46,811 nt of DNA from Merismopedia glauca CCAP 1448/3. GTDB lineage: Bacteria > Cyanobacteriota > Cyanobacteriia > Cyanobacteriales > CCAP-1448. The DNA is taken from contig NZ_PVWJ01000026.1 in the NCBI RefSeq assembly GCF_003003775.1, positions 1-46,811 of the forward strand, given 5' to 3'. Shown piece by piece: positions 8,517 to 15,266 of the stretch (position 1 is the stretch's first letter; each line of letters starts with the position of its first letter). The position numbers and the translations under genes were made by a program. The notes beneath the pieces were generated by a model, which saw only the letters and a list, made by a program, of their open reading frames with translations, did no database searches and was not told the DNA's origin.

Positions 8517-8734
8517 TAGACCTCTTGCAAAACTTAAGACGTATCGATTGGAGTAACGAGTAACGAGTAACGAGTAAGAAAATTAGTTCCCATCTTTTAG
8601 AAATTAAACCGTTGAGTAACGACTTTTATGCAGTTTTATGCGGTTAATTAGCGAAAAATGAGGGCTAAACCTGTCCAATTCCTGACTTATGCAAGAGGTC
8701 TAATGATTGTTTTTGGATTTTTGCAAGAGGTCTA
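8517..8734. mobile_element. MITE-like element with a doubled right end
   Basis: The left terminus TAGACCTCTTGCA is at 8517-8529. Two right termini, TGCAAGAGGTCTA, occur at 8690-8702 and 8722-8734, so the element is either 186 or 218 bp, or two insertions share a left end. The interior has a GAGTAAC heptamer tandem (8551-8577). It is the same family as 5474-5628, but the interior differs. Confidence 0.65.
8551..8577. repeat. Heptanucleotide tandem repeat (GAGTAAC)
   Basis: Three full GAGTAAC units plus a partial fourth. The same heptamer recurs in four units at 17961-17990. Short tandemly repeated heptamers are a known feature of filamentous cyanobacterial genomes. Confidence 0.8.
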
Positions 8735-8879
8735 TTCTGAAGATTTCGCCTTCAGCCAAGAGATTACGCGCCTAGACTTACTATTGGGTTATATCCCTTC
8801 ACAAATCTAGGATTTGTCTTATAATGCCCTTCAATTCTGGATCGCTAGGGCGTTTGGAAAACTGCTTGTGACTGTAAAT

Positions 8880-9176
8880 TCAAACCAGTTTAATTGTACA
8901 AGTCGTTTCATTTACCAAGTACATTAGTCTAATTTGTCCCGAAGCTCCCTTTGAAAACCAAAGTTCTAGCTTATGGAATGTCCATCCCTCTGGTAAGCAA
9001 CTTTTGGCTGGTAAAGGTTCCTGACGAGATTTGTTGGGGTATGGCTCGTCGATTAAACCTTCTAAAGTTTGGACAATAAGCTCAACAAAACTCTCTCTGT
9101 TAGCTTTTGCCAGTTTTTTAAAAGAACGCTTGAAATTATCCGAGTGTTCAATCGAGTAAGGAGTTGAGCCAGTCAC
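8880..9176 (-). CDS. RelE/ParE-fold toxin paired with a Panacea antitoxin
   Basis: A small basic protein of the RelE/ParE superfamily, probably an mRNA endonuclease (YafQ/HigB-like) or gyrase inhibitor. It shows an N-terminal Lys/Arg/Phe-rich helix pair (FKRSFKKLAKANRESF), a central strand segment (WTFHKLELWF) and the terminal strands GQIRLMYLVNE and TCTIKLV. An upstream ATG at 9224 would give 114 residues. I prefer the GTG at 9176 (98 residues after the start) because AAGGAG precedes it at good spacing and the longer form would begin deep inside the antitoxin gene. With this start the two genes overlap by 29 bp, typical of a translationally coupled TA pair. The biochemical target cannot be read from the sequence. 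Confidence 0.75.
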   Translation of the reverse strand: MTGSTPYSIEHSDNFKRSFKKLAKANRESFVELIVQTLEGLIDEPYPNKSRQEPLPAKSCLPEGWTFHKLELWFSKGASGQIRLMYLVNETTCTIKLV

Positions 9177-9735
9177 GCACTTCTCCTTTGCTAATACGAT
9201 TTGAAGATTCTGAAGCAAATGCATCCTGCAAAAGCTCAGACATTGCTGGTTCGTATTTATCGTTATCGCGTTCTATTAAATCAAGTTTTTGATAACCTAA
9301 TTTTTTCATATCATCAAGCAGAATTGGCTCTATTGAACTAGCGTCAGGAGGTAGGGCTTTACGGGCTTTTTTCCAGGGAAATTCAGCATGAGTCATATCG
9401 CTGAGTCCATAGGCATGGTAACCGCCAAAGTGTCCCCAGACTTCTTCTAGAACTTCTCTTGTATCGGGTGGAAGTTGCAGTAATGATTCTTTGCCAGGGA
9501 TGGGGAGTTGTTCAGCTTCAAACTTACTATAAAACCTATACGCTGGAGGACAAACAGGGCCGTAGCGCCATGCTTGAATTTCCTCTTCAAATAATGGTTC
9601 GTTGTAAAGTGCCAAATGCAAGCTTTGAGAATAATACAGGAGCTTCTGAACCTTCATATTGGTCATTGCAGCTTCTATACCATCTTCATAAGCTCTCATA
9701 ATGAAGTAGCAAGCCGCATCGAGACAGTCGATCAT
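9148..9735 (-). CDS. Panacea-domain (DUF4065) antitoxin
   Basis: A 195-residue protein with the Panacea/DUF4065 (SocA-like) fold, a domain found in antitoxins that pair with many unrelated toxins. Visible landmarks are the N-terminal helix with DAACYF, the signature MTNMKVQKLLYYSQ (about residues 23-36), EEIQAWRYGPVCPPAY, and a C-terminal segment HAEFPWKKAR. The frame is open to an alternative start at 9792, but the ATG at 9735 matches where the domain normally begins. The gene lies upstream of and overlaps the RelE-like toxin gene, the expected antitoxin-first order. It probably neutralises that toxin by direct contact and may repress the operon. A palindromic AT-rich stretch near 9805-9842 could hold the operator. 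Confidence 0.85.
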   Translation of the reverse strand: MIDCLDAACYFIMRAYEDGIEAAMTNMKVQKLLYYSQSLHLALYNEPLFEEEIQAWRYGPVCPPAYRFYSKFEAEQLPIPGKESLLQLPPDTREVLEEVWGHFGGYHAYGLSDMTHAEFPWKKARKALPPDASSIEPILLDDMKKLGYQKLDLIERDNDKYEPAMSELLQDAFASESSNRISKGEVRDWLNSLLD

Positions 9736-9932
9736 AATCAACTCGCAGCTTAAATTCAACTTTAATATTGCAACAAATTTGTAATGCGTCAATGCATATT
9801 ATTGTATACCAAATTCTTTATTAGTACAATGGTACTAATAAAATGTCTAAAGCAGCAGATCTAGAGAGAGTGTAATTATAGAGTCAGGATAGTCTCACCA
9901 ACTTCCAAACAGGTAAGCTGACTCACAATTAC

Positions 9933-10397
9933 ATGAATCTAGACCAACAAATTCAAGAACTGATCGATAATGCGCCGGAAGATGACCTTACTACTCAAGG
10001 GATCATGGCGATCGCCCCAGTGCTAAAATTACTTGCTTCTCGCTTTAAGCATGAAACATATTTTGTGTGGCAAAACTTTCAGCAACAATGGGTTTTAACT
10101 ACCTTAGCTCATCAAACTAAGCCTAATTTAAGCAAACAGGTAATTTATACTTTTGCTAGTGCGGGTGATGCGGCTAGTTCTAATACTTCCCCTGGTTCTC
10201 CCCAGTCCATCCCTATTATCTCACTGTTATTTCAGCTAATTGCGATGGAATCCGTTGACAGTTTAGTCATTTTTGATCGCCCTGGAGATCTGATGTCAGG
10301 AACAGAAATTGCCCGCCAAGACTTGCAGAACTTAATTCATACTCAACTTCAACAACTTTATCCTTCTGGAGGCGATATACCTTCAGATCTAGCTTAA
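9933..10397 (+). CDS. Conserved hypothetical protein
   Basis: A 154-residue acidic cytosolic protein without signal peptide or TM segment. I do not recognise a domain. The first half is helix-rich (residues 1-35). The middle has alternating strands (YFVWQNFQQQWVLTTLA, 52-68), then a Ser/Pro linker (78-92), and the rest has alpha/beta character (SLVIFDRPGD). It stands between two toxin-antitoxin pairs but is on the opposite strand from them and is not obviously part of either. Its codon use and length look genuine. Confidence 0.65.
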   Translation: MNLDQQIQELIDNAPEDDLTTQGIMAIAPVLKLLASRFKHETYFVWQNFQQQWVLTTLAHQTKPNLSKQVIYTFASAGDAASSNTSPGSPQSIPIISLLFQLIAMESVDSLVIFDRPGDLMSGTEIARQDLQNLIHTQLQQLYPSGGDIPSDLA

Positions 10398-10565
10398 TTA
10401 GTTGATGAGGCATTGCTGATTTGAAGTATGAATTGTTGATTGTTGATTGTTGATTGGGTTTTCTTTCGCCGTGATCTCTCACTATTCCTACTTAGGGTGT
10501 CAACCTAGTTCATACCTTGATTCAGTAACACCGTTGATGATTGAGCAGATTTGCGATCGCACCAG

Positions 10566-10834
10566 TTACCTAATTTCTTTAAATCTATCTTTGGCGCTAG
10601 CAAAAGCCTGTTTCATTACCCCTTGAATCTTTTGCGGATCGGGCTTTTTCCCCCCCATTAAGTCACCAAAATAGACACAAGCACCCTCCCCTAACGCCCA
10701 GGTGTAAGCGGCTGCCCAAGAGGCGGTGATCGCGCTGCCTAAGACTGGGATAAACTTGACTAATTCCCTACCAATGGCTTGCGCCAAGAAACCGCCAGCG
10801 ATCGCACTTACTATACCACCTGCTTGCGATCGCT
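10566..10834 (-). pseudogene. 3' fragment of a duplicated GTPase gene
   Basis: This stretch is nearly identical to the last ~85 codons of the GTPase gene at 13665-15017 (copy at 13680-13929). A 73-codon frame is still open (MAQAIGRELVKF... to KDRFKEIR), with a few substitutions and a different last few residues. It lacks the P-loop and all GTP-binding motifs, so it can only encode the hydrophobic C-terminal segment. Homology ends abruptly at the HIP1 octamer 10826-10833, beyond which the sequence matches the region upstream of the MazE-like gene. Expression is doubtful because no promoter or start context was inherited. Confidence 0.8.
10826..10833. other. HIP1 octamer at a recombination junction
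   Basis: GCGATCGC lies exactly where similarity switches from the GTPase gene (whose copy reads GCGATCTG at 13922-13929) to the sequence upstream of the MazE-like gene (GCGATCGC at 11621-11628, followed by a matching TCTTCAACAATT block). The shared GCGATC could have served as microhomology for the fusion. Confidence 0.6.
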
Positions 10835-10890
10835 ATCTTCAACAATTGAGTTAAAATCTGAGCAGCCCTAGAGCAAACTAGATTGGGAAT

Positions 10891-10960
10891 ATTAATACGA
10901 AACTGGTTGAGTTGATCGCCCAAATAGTTTTATCTCTAACTAACTTTCAAAGAGCAAGAG
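10891..10960 (+). pseudogene. Remnant of the MazE-like antitoxin gene 5' end
   Basis: About 70 bp match the first ~22 codons of the antitoxin gene at 11796 (ACGAAACTGGTTGAGT, CAAATAGTTTTATCTCTAAC). The start codon has changed from ATG to ATT and the frame degenerates after an extra short segment. Upstream of it, CTGAGCAGCC and TAGAGCAAACTAGA are shared with 11756-11781. It forms the second half of the hybrid duplicated fragment that begins with the GTPase piece. Confidence 0.75.
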
Positions 10961-10969
10961 TTGTACGTA

Positions 10970-11320
10970 TTAATTCTCATATTCAGCCAAAATATCTCGA
11001 ACCTCTTCAGCAGGAATGTCCGAAAGGTCTGACTTAGAGTACATCGTAATCATAATGATGCGATCGCTAGCTTTGAGATAATAAAGTACCCGATAGCCAG
11101 CACTTTTGCCTTTCTGGATATTGCTATTCTTGACTCTGACCTTGAAAACAGTATAGTCCATGCCTGGAACTCGATCGCCAAGGATTTCTCCAGTTTGAAG
11201 TCGATCGAGAAGGGGTTGAAGATCGGTGCGAATGTTGCGGTAGCGTTTGGTAAGGGTACGAACATCTCGCTGGAATCTGGCGGTATATTCGATCTGTACG
11301 GTTTCATCAGTCTCCATCAA
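10970..11320 (-). CDS. relE: RelE/ParE-family toxin of a RelN/RelE module
   Basis: A 116-residue basic RelE-fold protein: an N-terminal strand (IEYTARFQRDVRTL), a helical hairpin (KRYRNIRTDLQPLLDRL), then sheet segments with FKVRVKNSN and the basic signature GYRVLYYLK near residues 75-83, followed by IIMITMYSKSDLSDI. Ribosome-dependent mRNA cleavage is the expected activity. It starts inside the end of the antitoxin gene (14-bp overlap), so the two are translated together. The arrangement and sequences resemble the RelN/RelE system described in Synechocystis. Translation could begin at either of the first two ATG codons. Confidence 0.88.
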   Translation of the reverse strand: MMETDETVQIEYTARFQRDVRTLTKRYRNIRTDLQPLLDRLQTGEILGDRVPGMDYTVFKVRVKNSNIQKGKSAGYRVLYYLKASDRIIMITMYSKSDLSDIPAEEVRDILAEYEN

Positions 11321-11552
11321 TACCGTCCCACAGTTGAGAAATCGGGTAGGTTTGACCTGTCATGGCTTCATGCCAACCTTGTCGAATTCCTTCTCGAACT
11401 GTTTCAATCGGATCGTCGTCTGGATCGGTTTCAGATTCGTCAGCAATTAAGACGACGATCCGCACTCGGCGACCGCTTTCAACCATTAAAGGCTCATCTA
11501 GAGAGATTTGCCCTTGAGGATTGACAATTCCAGTTGTTTCGATCGCTTTCAT
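11307..11552 (-). CDS. relN: RelN-family antitoxin
   Basis: An 81-residue acidic protein matching the cyanobacterial RelN pattern. An N-terminal AbrB-like swapped-hairpin segment (IETTGIVNPQGQISLDEPL, residues 4-22, and RRVRIVVLIA) would dimerise and bind DNA. A strongly acidic linker (DESETDPDDDP) follows, then a C-terminal part (GQTYPISQLWDGID) that in relatives wraps the RelE toxin. It is the first gene of the operon and overlaps the toxin gene. It is expected to autorepress from a palindrome just upstream of 11552. Unrelated in sequence to the neighbouring Panacea antitoxin. Confidence 0.88.
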   Translation of the reverse strand: MKAIETTGIVNPQGQISLDEPLMVESGRRVRIVVLIADESETDPDDDPIETVREGIRQGWHEAMTGQTYPISQLWDGIDGD

Positions 11553-11733
11553 TATCGCTTCTCTAAGAGTTAGCCAGATCTTGATTATATTTCAAAGACT
11601 AGAGAGGAGAGGGGAGTTAGGCGATCGCTCTCTTCAACAATTCAGTTACAGCAGTTCCTTCAGTTATGAGGTACGAGAGTAGCAATGAGTCAGGCAGTTT
11701 CCTGAATATCAACGATTCGCTATGTACTTTACT

Positions 11734-11750
11734 ACAGCCGGAACGGCTGT
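11734..11750. promoter_or_regulatory. Palindrome upstream of the MazEF-like operon
   Basis: ACAGCCG, loop GAA, CGGCTGT forms a perfect seven-pair inverted repeat 46 bp before the antitoxin start. It could be an operator for the toxin-antitoxin complex or merely one of the small hairpin repeats frequent in this genome. This part is missing from the truncated copy at 10835-10890. Confidence 0.35.
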
Positions 11751-11795
11751 AAGATCTGAGCAGCCGCTAGAGCAAACTAGATAAGCAAGAAAATT

Positions 11796-12005
11796 ATGAA
11801 TACGAAACTGGTTGAGTCGATCGTCCAAATAGTTTTATCTCTAACCAAAGAAGAGCAAGATCTTTTAACAGAAAGGTTATTTAATTTTTTATCTGAACCT
11901 TCTACTCGCGAATTAGTACAACTAGCTCAGAAGGGAGGAGCGTTTAATTTTCTTGATGATGAGCCTGACTTATACACTCTGGCGGATGGAGAGCCAGTCT
12001 TGTGA
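11796..12005 (+). CDS. Small antitoxin upstream of MazF/PemK toxin
   Basis: A 69-residue acidic protein: an N-terminal helix (KLVESIVQIVLSLTKEEQDLLTERLF, typical of short cyanobacterial antitoxins) and a C-terminal acidic tail (LDDEPDLYTLADGEP) suited to occupying the MazF dimer. Its TGA overlaps the toxin's GTG start by four bases (GTGA). It has no recognisable AbrB or ribbon-helix-helix core, so DNA binding is uncertain. A broken copy of its 5' end lies at 10891-10960, pointing to past duplication of the module. Confidence 0.78.
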   Translation: MNTKLVESIVQIVLSLTKEEQDLLTERLFNFLSEPSTRELVQLAQKGGAFNFLDDEPDLYTLADGEPVL

Positions 12006-12325
12006 ATAAGGGTGATATCGTTTTAGTTCCCTTCCCCTTTACAAATCTGAGTCAGACTAAACTACGCCCTGCGGTCATTCTCTGGGCAGATCCTACAGGC
12101 AACGATGTTACACTTTGTTTCATCTCTTCTCAGAGTGTTGAAAGCCTATATGAAGGTGAGTTCAGACTCGATCCCTCTGATGAGGAGTTTAAAGGTACGG
12201 GATTAAAAGCTGCTTCTAAGGTTAGGGTTACTAGAATTGTGACAATCGAGCGATCGCTTATTTCCAGACGATTAGGACGATTGGGAAACCGCCAAATTCA
12301 GCAGATGAATTCAGCCATAATATAG
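12002..12325 (+). CDS. mazF: MazF/PemK-family endoribonuclease toxin
   Basis: A 107-residue PemK/MazF-fold toxin that would cleave mRNA at short sequence motifs. The N-terminal signature KGDIVLVPFPFTNLSQTKLRPAVIL (catalytic Arg in LRPA) is intact. Further strands are VTLCFISSQ, the hydrophobic/basic LKAASKVRVTRIVTIER, and the terminal helix LGRLGNRQIQQM. It starts with GTG in a four-base overlap with the antitoxin stop, which gives tight translational coupling. Conserved residues look complete, so the toxin should be active if expressed. Confidence 0.92.
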   Translation: MNKGDIVLVPFPFTNLSQTKLRPAVILWADPTGNDVTLCFISSQSVESLYEGEFRLDPSDEEFKGTGLKAASKVRVTRIVTIERSLISRRLGRLGNRQIQQMNSAII

Positions 12326-12351
12326 CGGTTCTCCTGTTTATCGAGTACTCA

Positions 12352-12374
12352 TGGGCGGGCAAGATGCCCACCCC
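12352..12374 (+). terminator. Hairpin after the mazF-like gene
   Basis: TGGGCGGGC, loop AAGAT, GCCCACCCC pairs with two mismatched or wobble positions, 27 bases after the toxin stop. No U tract. It belongs to the same class of GGGC-rich palindromes seen elsewhere in this window. Confidence 0.35.
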
Positions 12375-12406
12375 ACAAGAGTTTTAAACAACTAATTTGT
12401 ACCTCA

Positions 12407-12426
12407 CTCAATTGAGAACTGCTATA
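12407..12426. repeat. Dispersed 20-bp motif, copy 1
   Basis: CTCAATTGAGAACTGCTATA contains the self-complementary core CTCAATTGAG. A second copy with one change lies at 28266-28285, also upstream of a plus-strand gene. A partial copy of the core occurs near 18979-18989. It may be a regulatory site or a dispersed repeat. Confidence 0.45.
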
Positions 12427-12571
12427 GTTAGCCCTTCTCCTCATTTTGGGAATACTGGAGAAGGGCTTGTGAACTCAGCACAATATAGCTGGTAAAAATA
12501 ATTCAGCTATTCATTGGTTACAATGCGAGAAGCTGGCTCCAACATCTTTACAAATATAGGAGCATCCCATT

Positions 12572-13486
12572 ATGGTGCAATGGTTTACAGCACAATGGAA
12601 ATGTATTGAAACTTTCACTGGGCATCAAGGCTGGCACGCTGGTGTAAACTCGGTTGCTTTCAGCCCAGATGGACATACGTTAGCAAGTTGTAGTGATGAT
12701 CAGACTGTAAAACTATGGGATTTACAGACTATGCGAGAGATCCGTACCCTCACAGGGCATAGGGCAACAGTGCGCCAAGTTGCATTTCATAGCAATGGTA
12801 ATCTCCTTGCCAGTGCTTCTCTAGACAGAACAATCAATTTGTGGGATGTCAAGAGTGGCACAAAAATCAAAACATTGTTTGGTCATTACGACGAGGTTTC
12901 CTCCGTTGCTATCAATTCTCGTGCAGATATCATGGCGAGCGGTAGTAATGATGGTGATGTCAAGTTGTGGGATTTGAAGACGAAGGAAGAGATTAAAACC
13001 CTCTCTACATCCGATCCGAAGATTGTTGAATCAGTTGCGTTCAGTCCAGATGGAAAAGTGCTTGCTAGTGGCGGGTGGGACAATATTCCAAAACTATGGG
13101 ATGTGGAGACTGGGCAGTTGGCTCGCAAATTACCTGCTCACTCTCAAAAGATCCGTTCCATTGTGTTTAGCCCCAGCGGTCAAATTCTTGCTAGTGCAAG
13201 TCAAGACAAAACAATTCGACTATTTGATGCTGCTAGTGAACGTGAAGATCTTCTGCAAGGACATACAAAAGCAGTAGTGTGTGTAGCGATCGATCTAAAC
13301 GATGCGGTGTTAGCCAGTGGTGGTGATGACAAGGAGATTAAGATTTGGGACTTGAAAACGAAGCGAGAGACTTGTTCTCTTCGAGGACATGATTCTTACA
13401 TAATGTCTCTTGCATTCAGCCCTGATGGTAAGTTCTTAGCAAGTAGTAGCCATGACAAAAGTATCAAAATCTGGCAACGTGCTTAG
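12572..13486 (+). CDS. Seven-repeat WD40 beta-propeller protein
   Basis: The 304 residues form seven consecutive WD40 repeats of about 42 residues, each with a GH dipeptide (missing or altered in repeats four and five), an AFSPDG-type turn and a final WD or variant (KLWDL, NLWDV, KLWDL, KLWDV, RLFDA, KIWDL, KIWQR). This makes one closed propeller with no other domain. A protein-interaction scaffold is likely; no enzymatic part is present. AGGAG lies ten bases before the ATG. Reads in the same frame after the TAG still look partly protein-like, so a former C-terminal extension is possible. It sits between a MazF module and a GTPase gene, with no clear operon link. Confidence 0.92.
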   Translation: MVQWFTAQWKCIETFTGHQGWHAGVNSVAFSPDGHTLASCSDDQTVKLWDLQTMREIRTLTGHRATVRQVAFHSNGNLLASASLDRTINLWDVKSGTKIKTLFGHYDEVSSVAINSRADIMASGSNDGDVKLWDLKTKEEIKTLSTSDPKIVESVAFSPDGKVLASGGWDNIPKLWDVETGQLARKLPAHSQKIRSIVFSPSGQILASASQDKTIRLFDAASEREDLLQGHTKAVVCVAIDLNDAVLASGGDDKEIKIWDLKTKRETCSLRGHDSYIMSLAFSPDGKFLASSSHDKSIKIWQRA

Positions 13487-13664
13487 TCATGCGGGAGAGA
13501 AGAGCTAACAATCAATGCACCGGAACAAAGTCAAGCGATCGGTGAGTTGCAAAGGGTATCTGTGTCCGGTGATTGGGGTCGTTAAATTTCGTCTGCTGGT
13601 GACCAAGAAAAAGTTGCTCTATCTAAGTGCGATGTCAATAGGTGCAACGATTTGCCGATCGCTT

Positions 13665-15017
13665 TTAACTTCGTTTAAACCTATCTTTGGCACTGGCAAA
13701 AGCTTCCTTCATCACCCCTTGAATCTTTTGCGGATCGGGCTTTTTCCCCCCCATCAAGTCACCGAAATAGACGCAAGCACCCTCTCCTAATGCCAAAGTA
13801 TAAGCGGCTGCCCAAGAGGCTGCGATCGCGCTGCCCAAGACTGGGATAAACTTGACTAATTCCCTGCCAATGGCTTGCGCCAAGAAACCGCCAGCGATCG
13901 CGCTTACTATACCACCTGCTTGCGATCTGCTGACAGTTTGACCGTATAATTTTCCCAATAAACCCACCAGCGATACCTGTAAAGCAGTGAGAACAGGCAT
14001 AGTTGTAAAAGGCAGTGGAACCGCCGCTAAAGTCGCAGCCATCGTCGAAAATGCCAATATGTAGCGCCTAGCCACATCTCGATACAAATCGCCAATCTGT
14101 TTAGTAACTTCCCCATCTAATAGCTGATGTATAGCTTGAGATTCAGCTTCGGGAAGCAAGTCAGCTAAAGCATCTCTTAAAGCTTCTAAACCGTAAAATA
14201 CAGGCGTATATTCGTCTTCTTCTAAAGTGAAGTCGATGAGTAGCGCTGCATCGCAGATATCTGCAAAGTTTGCCTGAATTGCACTATATGCGCGTTTAAT
14301 GTCCGCTAAATCAGGGGGATAAGCAGGATGGTTTTCTATACTGGGTGGATATAGTTCATGCAGACAAGTTACTACCAGCAAACAAGGAATTTGTGGATAT
14401 TTATCGTGTAAATCTGTGGCAATCTGTTTCAGAGTATCCGTAGCAAAATCGTTGATTTTAACAGTTAGGAGAAAAACCCTAGCGCCACTGGCTGGTTTGG
14501 CTAAATCTTTAACTAATTCGGCAATAATACCCTCAGTTTCTTGCTTAATATCTCCCAAACCGACGGTATCAGTAAAAATTAGTAAAGGTAAGTCGTTGGA
14601 AGGATAAGCGTAACGTTCGGTGTGCTGGGTGTGAGGACGAAAACCCTGACCGACTATTTCTGGTGAAACTCCCGTTAATCCCCTAACTATAGAGCTTTTT
14701 CCGGCTTGAGGCTTGCCAATTAGTAAAGCTTCGGTAGTTGGTAGTTTAGCGCGAACAGTTTCTAAAATTTCTGCCACTTCCTCATCACTAACACTAAACC
14801 ACTTAACGGCGGTTTGAGCGATTTGGTCTGTAGGGATAAGTTGTTTAAATCGGCTTGCGGTATCGTTAACTAGATCCCCCATGCGATTTTGCCAGTCATC
14901 AGGTATGGGATTAGAAAAACTCAGATTAATCCCTTTAAAACCATTTTTGCCAGAATTATTGGGTTTTTCTCTGGTATTATCTTCCTCTTGGGGCGATGAT
15001 TGCTGGTTTTCTGCCAT
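13665..15017 (-). CDS. GTPase with hydrophobic DUF697-like C-terminal domain
   Basis: A 450-residue protein: a Pro/Asn-rich N-terminus (1-40), a helical region, a G domain (about 95-260) and a hydrophobic membrane-associating C-terminus (about 320-450) of the DUF697/YcjF type. G1 is GKPQAGKS (101-108) and G3 is DTVGLG (150-155). At the G4 position the usual (N/T)KxD is replaced by TCLHE (217-221), which suggests altered guanine recognition or an ATP/GTP-relaxed site. The C-terminus has Gly/Ala-rich helices (AGGIVSAIAGGFL) that could insert in a membrane. A stress or membrane-remodelling role is possible but not demonstrated. Its 3' end has been duplicated to 10566-10834. Confidence 0.85.
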   Translation of the reverse strand: MAENQQSSPQEEDNTREKPNNSGKNGFKGINLSFSNPIPDDWQNRMGDLVNDTASRFKQLIPTDQIAQTAVKWFSVSDEEVAEILETVRAKLPTTEALLIGKPQAGKSSIVRGLTGVSPEIVGQGFRPHTQHTERYAYPSNDLPLLIFTDTVGLGDIKQETEGIIAELVKDLAKPASGARVFLLTVKINDFATDTLKQIATDLHDKYPQIPCLLVVTCLHELYPPSIENHPAYPPDLADIKRAYSAIQANFADICDAALLIDFTLEEDEYTPVFYGLEALRDALADLLPEAESQAIHQLLDGEVTKQIGDLYRDVARRYILAFSTMAATLAAVPLPFTTMPVLTALQVSLVGLLGKLYGQTVSRSQAGGIVSAIAGGFLAQAIGRELVKFIPVLGSAIAASWAAAYTLALGEGACVYFGDLMGGKKPDPQKIQGVMKEAFASAKDRFKRS

Positions 15018-15104
15018 AGAAGATCTAGATTATAGAATCCTAAGCCGAACTTGGGCGAGTTTTGGATATATCGCGTCTCTACTGTTACACCGTATAGATC
15101 TGGA

Positions 15105-15167
15105 GAGGGCGGGTTTTGTTTGATATCGATCTGTAAGATGAAAATCTATCTGCTAAACCCGCCCCTA
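15105..15167. repeat. Palindromic GGGCGGGTTT element, copy 1
   Basis: GGGCGGGTTT (15107-15116) and AAACCCGCCC (15155-15164) are exact complements. The sequence between begins TGTTTGATATCGAT, shared with two tandem copies at 30788-30880. A dispersed non-coding repeat family. A 19-bp direct repeat (AATACTCCCATTGTATTTT, two units) follows at about 15189-15226. Confidence 0.65.
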
Positions 15168-15266
15168 CTTGAGTGTGCGATCGCACTTCAATACTCCCAT
15201 TGTATTTTAATACTCCCATTGTATTTTCTTTGTGTCCTTCGTGTCTTTGTGGTTTTCCCCACAAAA

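Larger units (their letters stand above)
8481..8760. repeat. Pair of hairpin repeats flanking a MITE
   Basis: A repeat of about 27 bp (core GAAGATTTCGTCTTCAGCC) at 8477-8504 recurs at 8734-8761 with one or two changes. Each copy is itself a hairpin: CTGAAGA, loop TTTCG, TCTTCAG, with one wobble pair in the right copy. The two copies bracket the TAGACCTCTTGCA element, as if the element had inserted between two tandem hairpin repeats or had carried one copy with it. Confidence 0.6.

Noticed and set aside
8551-8577. CRISPR array
   Set aside because: Heptamer tandem units with no spacers; the same applies to 17961-17990 and 20541-20576.
10566-10787. Independent 73-residue functional gene
   Set aside because: Near-identity to the GTPase C-terminus and loss of its G domain indicate a truncated duplicate.
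11195-11524. 109-codon plus-strand frame across relE/relN
   Set aside because: Antisense shadow of two well-supported toxin-antitoxin genes.
13515-13790. 91-codon plus-strand frame
   Set aside because: Overlaps the GTPase 3' end antisense; its composition follows the opposite strand and it has no recognisable family.
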